Shown here in pieces: positions 17,291-24,948 of a stretch of DNA of 64,000 bases. The number at the start of each line of letters is the position of its first letter. The first letter of the stretch is position 1. Made by a program: the position numbers and the translations under genes. The notes below the pieces were generated by a model that saw nothing but the letters and a program-made list of their open reading frames with translations, did not search any database and was not told the DNA's origin. This DNA comes from an uncultured Clostridia bacterium (GTDB lineage Bacteria; Bacillota; Clostridia; Lachnospirales; Cellulosilyticaceae): positions 1 through 64,000 of the forward strand of contig CALJNR010000026.1 of assembly GCA_937981575.1 (NCBI GenBank). Direction: 5' to 3'.

Positions 17291-17569
17291 TTATTTTGCT
17301 GCTGGTAAAATTTTATCTACGTCGCCATGTGGTCTTGGAATCACATGTACTGCTACTAAATCACCAAGTCTTGATGCTGCACTTGCGCCAACTTCTGTAG
17401 CTGCTTTAACAGCGCCTACATCACCTCTTACCATCACTGTGATAAGTCCTGAGCCGATTTTTTCTGTTCCAACTAAGGTTACATCTGCTGCCTTTACCAT
17501 TGCGTCTGCTGCTTCAATTGCTGCTACAAGTCCTCTTGTTTCGATCATTCCTAATGCTTCTTGTTTCAT
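17291..17569 (-). CDS. pduA: BMC-H hexameric shell protein, PduA/PduJ-like
   Basis: 92 residues, a canonical BMC-H subunit ([59 protein letters not shown]). KIGSG is the pore loop of PduA/PduJ-type hexamers, which line the shell and pass propanediol-sized molecules. It is about 85% identical by eye to the core of the extended BMC-H at 16503-16778, so the pair looks like a local duplication. AGGAGGG lies 7 bases before the ATG. Assignment as A rather than J is arbitrary. Confidence 0.88.
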   Translation of the reverse strand: MKQEALGMIETRGLVAAIEAADAMVKAADVTLVGTEKIGSGLITVMVRGDVGAVKAATEVGASAASRLGDLVAVHVIPRPHGDVDKILPAAK

Positions 17570-17620
17570 TTTAAAACCCTCCTGTTATGTGTAGTTTATT
17601 TTTAAATTTATTTTTATGTG

Positions 17621-17926
17621 TTATAAACAATTTAGTTTTAAAAGTTTTTCTAAGTCTTCACTTGGGCTTGGAATCACTTTACCTGCAACATATCCTGATA
17701 CTTGATCAGCTGCTCTTTTGCCTGCGTCAATGGCAGCCGTTACATCCGATACACTTCCTCTGAATTTTATCATGATTAAAAGAGGCACGGGAAGTGAATC
17801 GCCTCCTGCTGGTTTGTTTTTATCGATTGCTTCAATTGTTACATTTGCAGCTTTACATGCTACATCAGCAGCATGCAAGGCCGTTGCGAGTCCGTATACT
17901 TCTAAGAGTCCTACTGCTTTTCCCAT
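17621..17926 (-). CDS. BMC-H shell protein with an insertion before the central strand
   Basis: 101 residues with a BMC-H fold (KAVGLLEVYGLATALHAADV, GSVSDVTAAIDAGKRAADQV, KVIPSPSEDLEKLL). An extra loop of about 10 residues (NKPAGGDSLPVP) sits where PduA-type proteins read KIGSG, and the next strand is LLIMIKFRG. The pore entrance should therefore look unlike PduA. It is the first shell gene after the alcohol dehydrogenase, starting 11 bases after it, with AGAGGTG 6 bases before the ATG. It is not PduU, which has a permuted fold. Confidence 0.86.
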   Translation of the reverse strand: MGKAVGLLEVYGLATALHAADVACKAANVTIEAIDKNKPAGGDSLPVPLLIMIKFRGSVSDVTAAIDAGKRAADQVSGYVAGKVIPSPSEDLEKLLKLNCL

Positions 17927-17937
17927 ATGGCACCTCT

Positions 17938-19134
17938 TTATTTATTGATGAAAGCGATTTTGATACCTTCTTGTTTCATATTAACGACCATCGCTTCATT
18001 AAGTTCATCAAGCCCAAAGCGGTGAGTAATTAATTTTTGAATGGGAAGCTTGATGCCTTTTGCACGTTTTAAGAATTCTAAAGTATTTACATAGTCTCTG
18101 AAGGTGTATACCCAAGAGCCGACAAGGGTAATTTCTTTTTGGCATAAATCAAAATGTGGGTTAATGGTTGCATTCCCATTATCTACAAAAAACCCAAGTT
18201 CACAAAGCCCGCCGCCGCGTTTAATAAATTTATAGATATTTGAAGCAGCTGCTGGTACGCCAGTACACTGGAATGCAAAATCTGCTCCGCCGTTTGTCTG
18301 CCTTTTTACGAAAGCCAGCATGTCATCAAATCCTGTGAAATCTTTAAAGTTCACTGTAAGGTCTGCTCCGATTTCTTTTGCTAACTGCAGTCTTTTTGCA
18401 TCGCCGTCCACTGCAATAATATTTTGAATGCCCATGGTACGAAGTACTGCTATCACTGTAAGACCGATAGGGCCACACCCTTGAACAAGAACTTTACTTC
18501 CAAAACTTAAAAGATTAGTCGTTTTAGCCCGTTCAACAGCATGCATCGCAACAGCGAAAGGTTCAACTAAAATTCTGTCATCCAGTGAAAGATCACTTAC
18601 ATTAAAAATCGAAGAACCTTTTCTAAGGATAATGTATTCACCAAACCAGCCATTAAATTTGTAACTGTCATCCGGCAGCAGACCGTAAACTGCCATGTTA
18701 TCACTCAGGTTGGCGCGTTCTGGTTTTAAAGTGGTGTATTCATCATCACCTGTCAGTGTAACAGAAGTTACAACCTTATCTCCTACTTTAAGAGGTTTTC
18801 CTACCATATCTGTTGTAACATTTTTCCCGATCTTAACAATTTCTCCTGTGCCTTCATGCCCAAGAACGACTGGTATTAAACCAAATGGGTCGTTTTTGTA
18901 CTCATGCACGTCTGTTCCGCAGATTCCACACCCTTCAACTCTAACAAGTACTTCATCATCACTGATTGCTGGGATATCAAGGGTTTTAACTTCTATTTTT
19001 TGTTTTTCTACTAAGTAAGCTGTTTTGCCTTTTGTCGGAACCGCCGCGCTGCTTGCTGCGCCGGATTCATTCTGCAAATTCTTAATAACCTGAGCTACAA
19101 TTTGCTCAATATTTCCGATATTATATGATTCCAC
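17938..19134 (-). CDS. zinc-type alcohol dehydrogenase with N-terminal encapsulation helix
   Basis: 398 residues of the medium-chain dehydrogenase family. Residues 1-22 (SYNIGNIEQIVAQVIKNLQN) form an amphipathic helix followed by a Ser/Ala linker, an N-terminal extension like BMC targeting peptides. Catalytic-zinc residues are Cys69 or Cys72 (EGCGICGTDVHEY) and H93/E94 (LGHEGTGE). The Rossmann motif is VQGCGPIGLTVIAVLRTMG. No four-cysteine structural-zinc lobe is seen. It takes the place of the iron-type PduQ and would reduce propionaldehyde to propanol and/or lactaldehyde to 1,2-propanediol, recycling NAD+ for PduP. The start is GTG with AAGGAGG 7 bases upstream. Confidence 0.84.
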   Translation of the reverse strand: MESYNIGNIEQIVAQVIKNLQNESGAASSAAVPTKGKTAYLVEKQKIEVKTLDIPAISDDEVLVRVEGCGICGTDVHEYKNDPFGLIPVVLGHEGTGEIVKIGKNVTTDMVGKPLKVGDKVVTSVTLTGDDEYTTLKPERANLSDNMAVYGLLPDDSYKFNGWFGEYIILRKGSSIFNVSDLSLDDRILVEPFAVAMHAVERAKTTNLLSFGSKVLVQGCGPIGLTVIAVLRTMGIQNIIAVDGDAKRLQLAKEIGADLTVNFKDFTGFDDMLAFVKRQTNGGADFAFQCTGVPAAASNIYKFIKRGGGLCELGFFVDNGNATINPHFDLCQKEITLVGSWVYTFRDYVNTLEFLKRAKGIKLPIQKLITHRFGLDELNEAMVVNMKQEGIKIAFINK

Positions 19135-19146
19135 GTAGCATCCTCC

Positions 19147-20565
19147 TTATCTGATATAAAGTGCATCTGCCATGACACATCTTCTTGATTTTGTAAAAGT
19201 TGCTGCATTTGTCAGTCCTTCACCTGTTTTACTTGCTATTGTAAAGGTTGCAAAGCCCTCGCCGCCAAAGCCAATTCCTGCGTAAGATGGTGCATTTTTA
19301 ACGAAAATGGCTGTATCTAACGCCTTACCGTATTTGGTCAGATTATGAATATTCGAAGAATGCATATGGGCTGAATGTCTGTTGCCGCCTTCAAGTTCTT
19401 TTGCTGCTTCAATGCCTTCATCTACATCTTTCACTCTTACAATACCCAGGACCGGCATCATCAGTTCTTCAACAACTAAAATATGATCTTTGGAAGCTTC
19501 GAAGATGATACATCTGATGTTATCTGGGGGCTCTATGCCAATGCCTCTTAAAATCACACTGGCATCTCTGCCTACATAATCACGGCTTACTGTAAAATGT
19601 CCGTTTTTTTCTACAAGGACTGTCTTAGCAAGCTTATCGATTTGATCGCCTTTTAGCAGATAACAGTCATTTTCATGTACCATATGGTAAATCAGTTCAT
19701 CAGCAATTTCGTTAACTGCAATTACTTCTTTTTCTGCAATACAAGGGAGGTTGTTATCAAAGGTTGCCCCGTTAATAATATCTGCAGCTGCTTTTTGGAT
19801 ATTGGCTGTTTCATCTACAAGTACCGGAGGGTTTCCAGCACCTGCTGCTATGCCTCTCTTGCCGCTTTGTAAAATAGCTTTAACGACTCCTGGTCCGCCT
19901 GTAGCTACTAATAGCTGAATATCTGGATGTTTAAAGAGTGTATTGCCTGATTCAGCTGTTGGCTTTAATACTGAAGTTGCAAGGTTTGGAATGCCTCCTG
20001 CCTCTATTGCAGCTTCGTTAACCAGCTGAACAGCGAAGTTAGATGTTCTTGCAGCGCCTGGATGAGAATTGAAAACGACTGTATTGCCTGCTGCTATCAT
20101 ACCAATAGCGTTACAAAAAACAGTTTCCGATGGATTCGTTGACGGCGTAATCGCTCCAACGACGCCAAAAGGTCCTCTTTCGATCACTGTAAGTCCTTGA
20201 TCACCGCTCCATGCTTTTATTTCAATACATTCTGTTCCTGGCGTTTTCTTTGCTGTCAGCTCATGTTTCAGGATTTTATGTCCAACCTTACCCATGCCTG
20301 TTTCATGTACCGCCATTTCAGCAAGCAGTTCTTTGTTTGCCATAATTTTTTCTCTGATTTTTGAAATAATCTTTTCTCTAAACTCAAGAGGCATTTGATG
20401 AAGTTCAACTTGAGCTGCTTTTGCTGCTCTTATGGCTTCGTTCATATCCTCAAATATACCCTTTTCAAGCCTTGTAGCCAGCGCAGCCTTAGGCTCCTTG
20501 TGTGTTGAAAAAGCAAGCTTACGCACGACTTCTTCAACAACGGCTTTTAATTCTATGTCATTCAT
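19147..20565 (-). CDS. pduP: CoA-acylating propionaldehyde dehydrogenase
   Basis: About 472 residues of the PduP/EutE aldehyde dehydrogenase family; converts propionaldehyde, CoA and NAD+ to propionyl-CoA. The first 18 residues (MNDIELKAVVEEVVRKL) are an amphipathic helix of the known PduP targeting type. The catalytic cysteine lies in NNLPCIAEKEV, and GPFGVVGAITPSTNPSETV and SHPGAARTS are cofactor-binding segments. ATG at 20565 is chosen because AGGAG sits 9 bases before it; the frame is open 14 codons further. The PduO stop at 20570 lies just before this start, so the two are coupled. NADH from this step would be used by the dehydrogenase downstream. Confidence 0.92.
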   Translation of the reverse strand: MNDIELKAVVEEVVRKLAFSTHKEPKAALATRLEKGIFEDMNEAIRAAKAAQVELHQMPLEFREKIISKIREKIMANKELLAEMAVHETGMGKVGHKILKHELTAKKTPGTECIEIKAWSGDQGLTVIERGPFGVVGAITPSTNPSETVFCNAIGMIAAGNTVVFNSHPGAARTSNFAVQLVNEAAIEAGGIPNLATSVLKPTAESGNTLFKHPDIQLLVATGGPGVVKAILQSGKRGIAAGAGNPPVLVDETANIQKAAADIINGATFDNNLPCIAEKEVIAVNEIADELIYHMVHENDCYLLKGDQIDKLAKTVLVEKNGHFTVSRDYVGRDASVILRGIGIEPPDNIRCIIFEASKDHILVVEELMMPVLGIVRVKDVDEGIEAAKELEGGNRHSAHMHSSNIHNLTKYGKALDTAIFVKNAPSYAGIGFGGEGFATFTIASKTGEGLTNAATFTKSRRCVMADALYIR

Positions 20566-20569
20566 TTTT

Positions 20570-21502
20570 TCACACTCCTTCTGTCCATTTCGCTCCGTAC
20601 TGGGCAAAATCTATATCCTCTGCGGCTGCCCCGCCGCTTACCCCGACAGCACCTATGACTTTTCCATTCACTTTGATCGGACATCCGCCGCCAAGGGTAA
20701 CTATTTTAGCATCCAGCATCCCTTCTAATCCTTCAAACTGAGCCCCGCTTGCAGTAAGCCTCGCCAGCTCATGAGTAGGCATTTTCAAAGCCGCTGCTGT
20801 AAATGCTTTTTTAACAGCCAGCTCATAGCTGATCACAAAAGCATCATCCATCGCCTGAACACTTATGGGATTTCCTTCTTTTGAAACTACAGCTATCACT
20901 ACTTGAATGCCTTTATAGACTGCATATGCTTTGACCCGTTCGATAATACTGTTAGCCATTTCTAAATTTAATTCCTGGGTTATCGTTTGATTATTCGTTT
21001 TCATCGTCTCCTCAAACACCTTATCGATCAGCCTGGCTGCCATATACAAGTAGTCAGACAATCTATTAATATATTTTTTTATGTCACTTCTTACGACTTC
21101 ACACTTTATGACTTCTCGTTCTGCTCTTCTGGCCACCGCTCTCGCTATATCAAACTGAGCAGCTACCGGATTGCCGCCCGGAAGAATAAACTTTGTAAAT
21201 CCGCCTGCCTGCTCCTCATAGCTGTCAATACAGCTCTCAAGAAATCGAATGTCTTCTTTCTGCTGCCACTTACCCGCTCTAGTTGAAGCGATCTCACTCA
21301 TTACAAGAATAAGCGTCTCCTGAATACGCATAAGTTCTCTTGCCATTGGCCCTTTTTGAATCATGCTCCGAAGATTTCCTAAGTGGCTTGTCAGTTCATC
21401 TAAAGTCCCAACAGCTTCTATTTGAGGATGGGATTTAGAAACTCTTTCACCGCTGCATAGACCAGTCGTTCCATCATCTCCGGTCTTCGTATACACTCTC
21501 AT
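20570..21502 (-). CDS. pduO: PduO-type ATP:cob(I)alamin adenosyltransferase with HbpS/GlcG domain
   Basis: 310 residues in two domains. Residues 1-172 are the PduO adenosyltransferase (VYTKTGDDGTTGL, FILPGGNPVAAQFDIARAVA, RRAEREV, YINRLSDYLYMAARL), which makes coenzyme B12 for the diol dehydratase. Residues 173-310 are a GlcG/HbpS (DUF336) domain (MLDAKIVTLGGGCPIKVNGK, GAVGVSGGAAAEDIDFA), as in Salmonella PduO, where it binds heme or corrinoid and assists the first domain. GAGGAGGAG precedes the ATG. A 280-bp gap with a palindromic element separates it from pduH. Confidence 0.92.
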   Translation of the reverse strand: MRVYTKTGDDGTTGLCSGERVSKSHPQIEAVGTLDELTSHLGNLRSMIQKGPMARELMRIQETLILVMSEIASTRAGKWQQKEDIRFLESCIDSYEEQAGGFTKFILPGGNPVAAQFDIARAVARRAEREVIKCEVVRSDIKKYINRLSDYLYMAARLIDKVFEETMKTNNQTITQELNLEMANSIIERVKAYAVYKGIQVVIAVVSKEGNPISVQAMDDAFVISYELAVKKAFTAAALKMPTHELARLTASGAQFEGLEGMLDAKIVTLGGGCPIKVNGKVIGAVGVSGGAAAEDIDFAQYGAKWTEGV

Positions 21503-21635
21503 CTCTCTCCTCCTCTGCTATAGCTAACGCACTTAATTCTACAGCTCTAGATTCATTGAGTCCCTATAACACGAATTTCTATAATTGCATTGTTCTTTCC
21601 TCATTACACTTTAGCTAAGTACAAATAGATGACTA

Positions 21636-21747
21636 GCAAGTGGTTTTAGTATGCGGAAGGCACCTATGAAGTAATTCGTGAAGAAAATCTTAGCAGTTTT
21701 TTAGAATTACGTAATCGAGGCCCTGAAGAATACTAAAATCATCTTGC
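21636..21747. repeat. 112-bp imperfect palindromic element between pduH and pduO
   Basis: The outer arms are GCAAG-TGG-TTTTAGTAT and ATACTAAAATCATCTTGC. An inner pair is GTAATTC/GAATTAC, with weaker pairing between GGCACC and GGCCC on either side. No frame is open through it, and it interrupts an otherwise tightly packed operon. The design suits a small non-autonomous mobile palindrome (MITE-like) or a folded RNA in the transcript. I found no B12-box riboswitch motif and no clear target-site duplication. No second copy exists in the window. Confidence 0.55.
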
Positions 21748-21782
21748 GCCCCCATCCTAAAACCTTTATGCCTCAATGTGCG

Positions 21783-22094
21783 TTATATAAGCTTCTCTCC
21801 TTTAACATACCTGGCTGCATTCTGCCCTAAGCTTCTAAAATCTGACTCAGTCTCAAGAAGCGGCATATCCCTCATCTTTTTGATATAAAGCACAGCCTTC
21901 CTGCGGGATATTCCTATACCAACTTCTAACTGTGACCTGCCTGCTGCCGTCCTTCCAAGCACATCTTCCGGCTTCGGGGTTTCTTCATAAATCACTTTGC
22001 ATAACACCCCTTCTTCTTCAATGCCTGCCAGTATTTCTTTTAAGGCATGGGTATCCGCATCATAAGCTTCAATAATGATTTCAGGCTTTACCAT
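21783..22094 (-). CDS. pduH: diol dehydratase reactivase, small subunit
   Basis: 103 residues, slightly shorter than the usual 115-125. PduH/DdrB resembles the beta subunit of the dehydratase and swaps with it when the reactivase removes damaged cobalamin. Family segments are KPEIIIEAYDADTHALKEIL, GIEEEGVLCKVIYEE and LGQNAARYVKGEKLI; the last parallels IGKNAAKYAKGEQVM in PduD of this operon. Its start overlaps the pduG stop by 7 bases, indicating coupled translation of the two reactivase subunits. Confidence 0.9.
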   Translation of the reverse strand: MVKPEIIIEAYDADTHALKEILAGIEEEGVLCKVIYEETPKPEDVLGRTAAGRSQLEVGIGISRRKAVLYIKKMRDMPLLETESDFRSLGQNAARYVKGEKLI

Positions 22095-23914
22095 ACACTT
22101 CCCACCTTTGAAAGAATCAGACCTGTTGCTACAGCATTTCTTGGTCCTTCCGTTCCCCTTACTTCTCCTTTGCCTACAACAATATTGTAGTAAGACAGTT
22201 CTTCTAAGATCATATGAGGGATTTCAAAATCAAGGGCGCTGCCTCCAACTAAAACAACATTGGAGATAGTTCTTATGTCATGGTCCTTGGCAACCTGCCT
22301 TAAGGCTCTTAATGCATTTTGTACAAATACATCTTTTTTAGCTGATTTTCTTATCATAGCTATTTTTTCTAAGCGGTGTTTCGTTTCTATAGGGATAAGC
22401 TCCTTTTCTTTACAGACAACCACTTTACCAAATACCTTCGGACTAAGCGGCTCCTTAAAAAACTTTACTTCTCCCGTTTCCAATCTGATATAAAAGAGGC
22501 TTTCTACCTTAGCAAGAGGATATCTTTTAATGTCTTCTGCCAGTGAAAGGTTATTTAAGTTCAGCTGCGTATTGATCAGCATCGTAATGAATCTACCGGC
22601 ACCAGCTAGATGAACAGCCTGGGCAGTTCCATCATTTTGCAATAGGGCCGCGTCTGTCGAACCGCCTCCAAGATCAAGTATGGCGAGAGGCAGTGTGCTT
22701 CCTCTTGTTGTAAGAGCTCCTAGACTTGCCATTACAGCTTCAACCCCTGCCACTTCTGCCGGTATCCCTAATGCTTCATAAACAGCCTGAGCCAAAAGTT
22801 CCATTGGCAGTCTTTCTGCTTTTACCATAGCTGCTACTGCCACAGCTTTCTCCTGTGACACCTCTCCAGCCAATGCTCCTTTCACATCTATCGGAACCAG
22901 TACATCTACTGCAAGGAGATCTTTGATTCGTATCTGATCCATTGCACTAAGTGAGCGTTTGTAAAGATCTTGTTTCATCCGGCTTATCATATTACCGATA
23001 TTACTTCCGTTATCTCCCTCTACATTTAAAATGTTAGGGGTTTTTGAGAGTTCTGCCATAATCTTATCTGCACCCTGATCAATTGCAACTTCATGACAAG
23101 GTCCATTTTCACTCTCGATCCGAAGCTTGCCAGCCGGCAGCATCTTTTCTTTTACTTCTCCATTCGGTGTTCTGACTACTACCGCTGAGCGGGTTCCGAT
23201 TAAACTTTTGGCAATAGGAATAATCCGTCTGGTTTCTTCATGGGTCAGCTTAAAGAGGTTTGCAATACTATAAGGATTAGAAAGACTTTGTACGCTTCTT
23301 CCTGTGCCTGCAACTTCTATAGCTGCCGGCATTCCTTCAGGAATACGTTCAATAAATTTAACTTCATCCACTATAGGCATAGAGCGATTGATTCGGTTTT
23401 GAATAAGTACTGCCTCGTCATTTTGAACGATAGCTCCTGTTATATGTTTCTTAGATTCATTAATCAGCTTAGCCGCTTCTATATAATCTATTTCTGTTGG
23501 AATCATCACAATATAGTCTTTATCATAAGCAGCCGTATCAAGCTTTGTAATCCACAAGGTTTCACCGATTCCCAGTCCTTCACCGCTTGGAGTGCTTGGG
23601 TCATGCCCAATCATCGTAGAGTCAGTAATAATAGTTTCTGTAATAGTTTCCATTGCCGTATCTCCAATAACTGGAGCTGCTTCATTCAGATAAATCCGGC
23701 TAACTTCCTGGATGCTCTTTCCTATTTTCCCGAGACCAAGATTTAAAGCTTCTTTTATGCCTTTAATGTTTTCCAAAGTGCCTTTAGTTCCTGTTGTCGA
23801 AACTCCGCTGCTGCTCTTAAAATGCAGATTGCCTGCAGCATCTATTTCGGCTATACACACCTCTGTCGTTGAATTTCCAATATCTATACCTGCTACAATT
23901 TTTTCCAAAGGCAT
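22088..23914 (-). CDS. pduG: diol dehydratase reactivase, large subunit
   Basis: 608 residues, the standard DdrA/PduG length. It is an ATPase chaperone of the actin/Hsp70 fold that releases inactive cobalamin from PduCDE. VAGIDIGNSTTEVCIAEI is the phosphate-1 motif, LAILDLGGGSTDAALL the phosphate-2 motif, and VLVGGSALDFEIPHMI the adenosine motif. It lies 4 bases after the PduE stop and overlaps pduH. Retention of both reactivase subunits shows that the dehydratase is the B12 type, not a glycyl radical enzyme. Confidence 0.94.
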   Translation of the reverse strand: MPLEKIVAGIDIGNSTTEVCIAEIDAAGNLHFKSSSGVSTTGTKGTLENIKGIKEALNLGLGKIGKSIQEVSRIYLNEAAPVIGDTAMETITETIITDSTMIGHDPSTPSGEGLGIGETLWITKLDTAAYDKDYIVMIPTEIDYIEAAKLINESKKHITGAIVQNDEAVLIQNRINRSMPIVDEVKFIERIPEGMPAAIEVAGTGRSVQSLSNPYSIANLFKLTHEETRRIIPIAKSLIGTRSAVVVRTPNGEVKEKMLPAGKLRIESENGPCHEVAIDQGADKIMAELSKTPNILNVEGDNGSNIGNMISRMKQDLYKRSLSAMDQIRIKDLLAVDVLVPIDVKGALAGEVSQEKAVAVAAMVKAERLPMELLAQAVYEALGIPAEVAGVEAVMASLGALTTRGSTLPLAILDLGGGSTDAALLQNDGTAQAVHLAGAGRFITMLINTQLNLNNLSLAEDIKRYPLAKVESLFYIRLETGEVKFFKEPLSPKVFGKVVVCKEKELIPIETKHRLEKIAMIRKSAKKDVFVQNALRALRQVAKDHDIRTISNVVLVGGSALDFEIPHMILEELSYYNIVVGKGEVRGTEGPRNAVATGLILSKVGSVW

Positions 23915-23918
23915 TCAC

Positions 23919-24320
23919 CTACTCTTTTCGGAGAATATCTCTTTTTTTGTGTACCTCTAGGGTTTCTCTGACGAAGCCTGCACAAATAGGTGCATTGTAT
24001 ATGTTTTCAAGTTTATCGGCTATAGCCTCAAGTTCTTTTTCTGTCGCTCTATAGGGTCTTAAGCTATTGTATATGCTTAAAATTTCATCATCAGGTACTG
24101 CTATAAGCTCTGCTGCTCTTACAAAGTTCTCAGCCAGCTGGGGCTTGCCGTCTTCGAGGGCTACCTTAGCCTGGAGCATAAGAGTTCCTTTTGAAATGGA
24201 TAGATCATCAATTGTAATACTGCCGTTTATAATATTTTCAAGGCTTATATCTCCAAGTTTTTTCCCTGTTTTGCTGGCAATCAGCTCAGGGTATTTTTCT
24301 ATTAACGGATATAAATCCAT
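23919..24320 (-). CDS. pduE: propanediol dehydratase, small subunit
   Basis: About 133 residues. Conserved segments are GKKLGDISLENIINGSI, LSISKGTLMLQAKVALEDG, QLAENFVRAAELIAVPDDEI and YNSLRPYRATEKELEAIADK. It is the gamma subunit of the alpha2-beta2-gamma2 coenzyme-B12 diol dehydratase. Enteric PduE is about 173 residues with an N-terminal extension; that extension is absent here, so localisation probably rests on PduD. ATG at 24320 is used because AAGGAGG lies 8 bases upstream. Confidence 0.92.
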   Translation of the reverse strand: MDLYPLIEKYPELIASKTGKKLGDISLENIINGSITIDDLSISKGTLMLQAKVALEDGKPQLAENFVRAAELIAVPDDEILSIYNSLRPYRATEKELEAIADKLENIYNAPICAGFVRETLEVHKKRDILRKE

Positions 24321-24333
24321 CACTCTTACCTCC

Positions 24334-24936
24334 TTACCCTTTGGTATTTACCAGTTCCGGTTCACCCCGGTCCACAACGAGCTCTGTTTCTATCGTATGC
24401 ATGAGCGCTGCTTTAACCTGAAATTTCGGTCTGCACAGCGGATCATTTTGTATTGGAATAGGCATAACCTGTTCGCCTTTTGCATATTTTGCTGCATTTT
24501 TGCCTATTTTTCTATAAGTTTCTAAAGTTAAAAGCGGTGCTTGCGGAAAGAGTTCGAGATTAGTCAGCGGATAAAGATCCTTTTGGTGAATAACCGCTGT
24601 TCCTTTTGACTGAAGCCCTATGCCGATTCCTGATCCCACAAGTTTTGCTGCGTCATTTCCCATAAAGGAAACATCGGATGTTCTTGTGATTCTATAGACT
24701 TTAGGAATCATTCCTTCTTCTTCTATGCCTGCCATGATCTCTTGAAGCACCTTATCTACAGACAGCCCACTTATTGTATAATGGATTTTGATGCCGTATG
24801 CAGCTCCAATACCGATGCCTACTTCTTTAGGATCCATAAACGCTGAGCTTAAAGGCTTAGGATTATTGGAAGAAGTGTGAAGACTGGTATGTACAAGTAT
24901 TTCTCTTACGATGCTTTCTATAAGCTTTTCATCCAT
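24334..24936 (-). CDS. pduD: propanediol dehydratase, medium subunit
   Basis: About 200 residues, beta subunit of the diol dehydratase that clamps the cobalamin. The N-terminal helix (MDEKLIESIVREILVHTSL) followed by a Ser/Asn/Pro linker is the classic PduD encapsulation peptide. The core has EVGIGIGAAYGIKIHYT, GIEEEGMIPKVYRITRT and SGIGIGLQSKGTAVIHQKDL, with the usual B12-contact region. ATG at 24936 is selected because AGGAGG lies 8 bases upstream; a GTG 9 bases earlier overlaps the site. It starts 12 bases after pduC. Confidence 0.93.
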   Translation of the reverse strand: MDEKLIESIVREILVHTSLHTSSNNPKPLSSAFMDPKEVGIGIGAAYGIKIHYTISGLSVDKVLQEIMAGIEEEGMIPKVYRITRTSDVSFMGNDAAKLVGSGIGIGLQSKGTAVIHQKDLYPLTNLELFPQAPLLTLETYRKIGKNAAKYAKGEQVMPIPIQNDPLCRPKFQVKAALMHTIETELVVDRGEPELVNTKG

Positions 24937-24948
24937 CTCCTTCACCTC

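Noticed and set aside
17621-17926. Calling this shell gene pduU
   Set aside because: PduU has a circularly permuted BMC fold; this protein has the normal order with an insertion.
17938-19134. Calling the dehydrogenase pduQ
   Set aside because: PduQ belongs to the iron-containing ADH family; this one has GroES-like zinc ADH motifs.
20432-20741. Plus-strand frames opposite pduP and pduO
   Set aside because: They lack ribosome binding sites and mirror strongly conserved genes on the other strand. The same holds for other long antisense frames across the pdu and pst genes.
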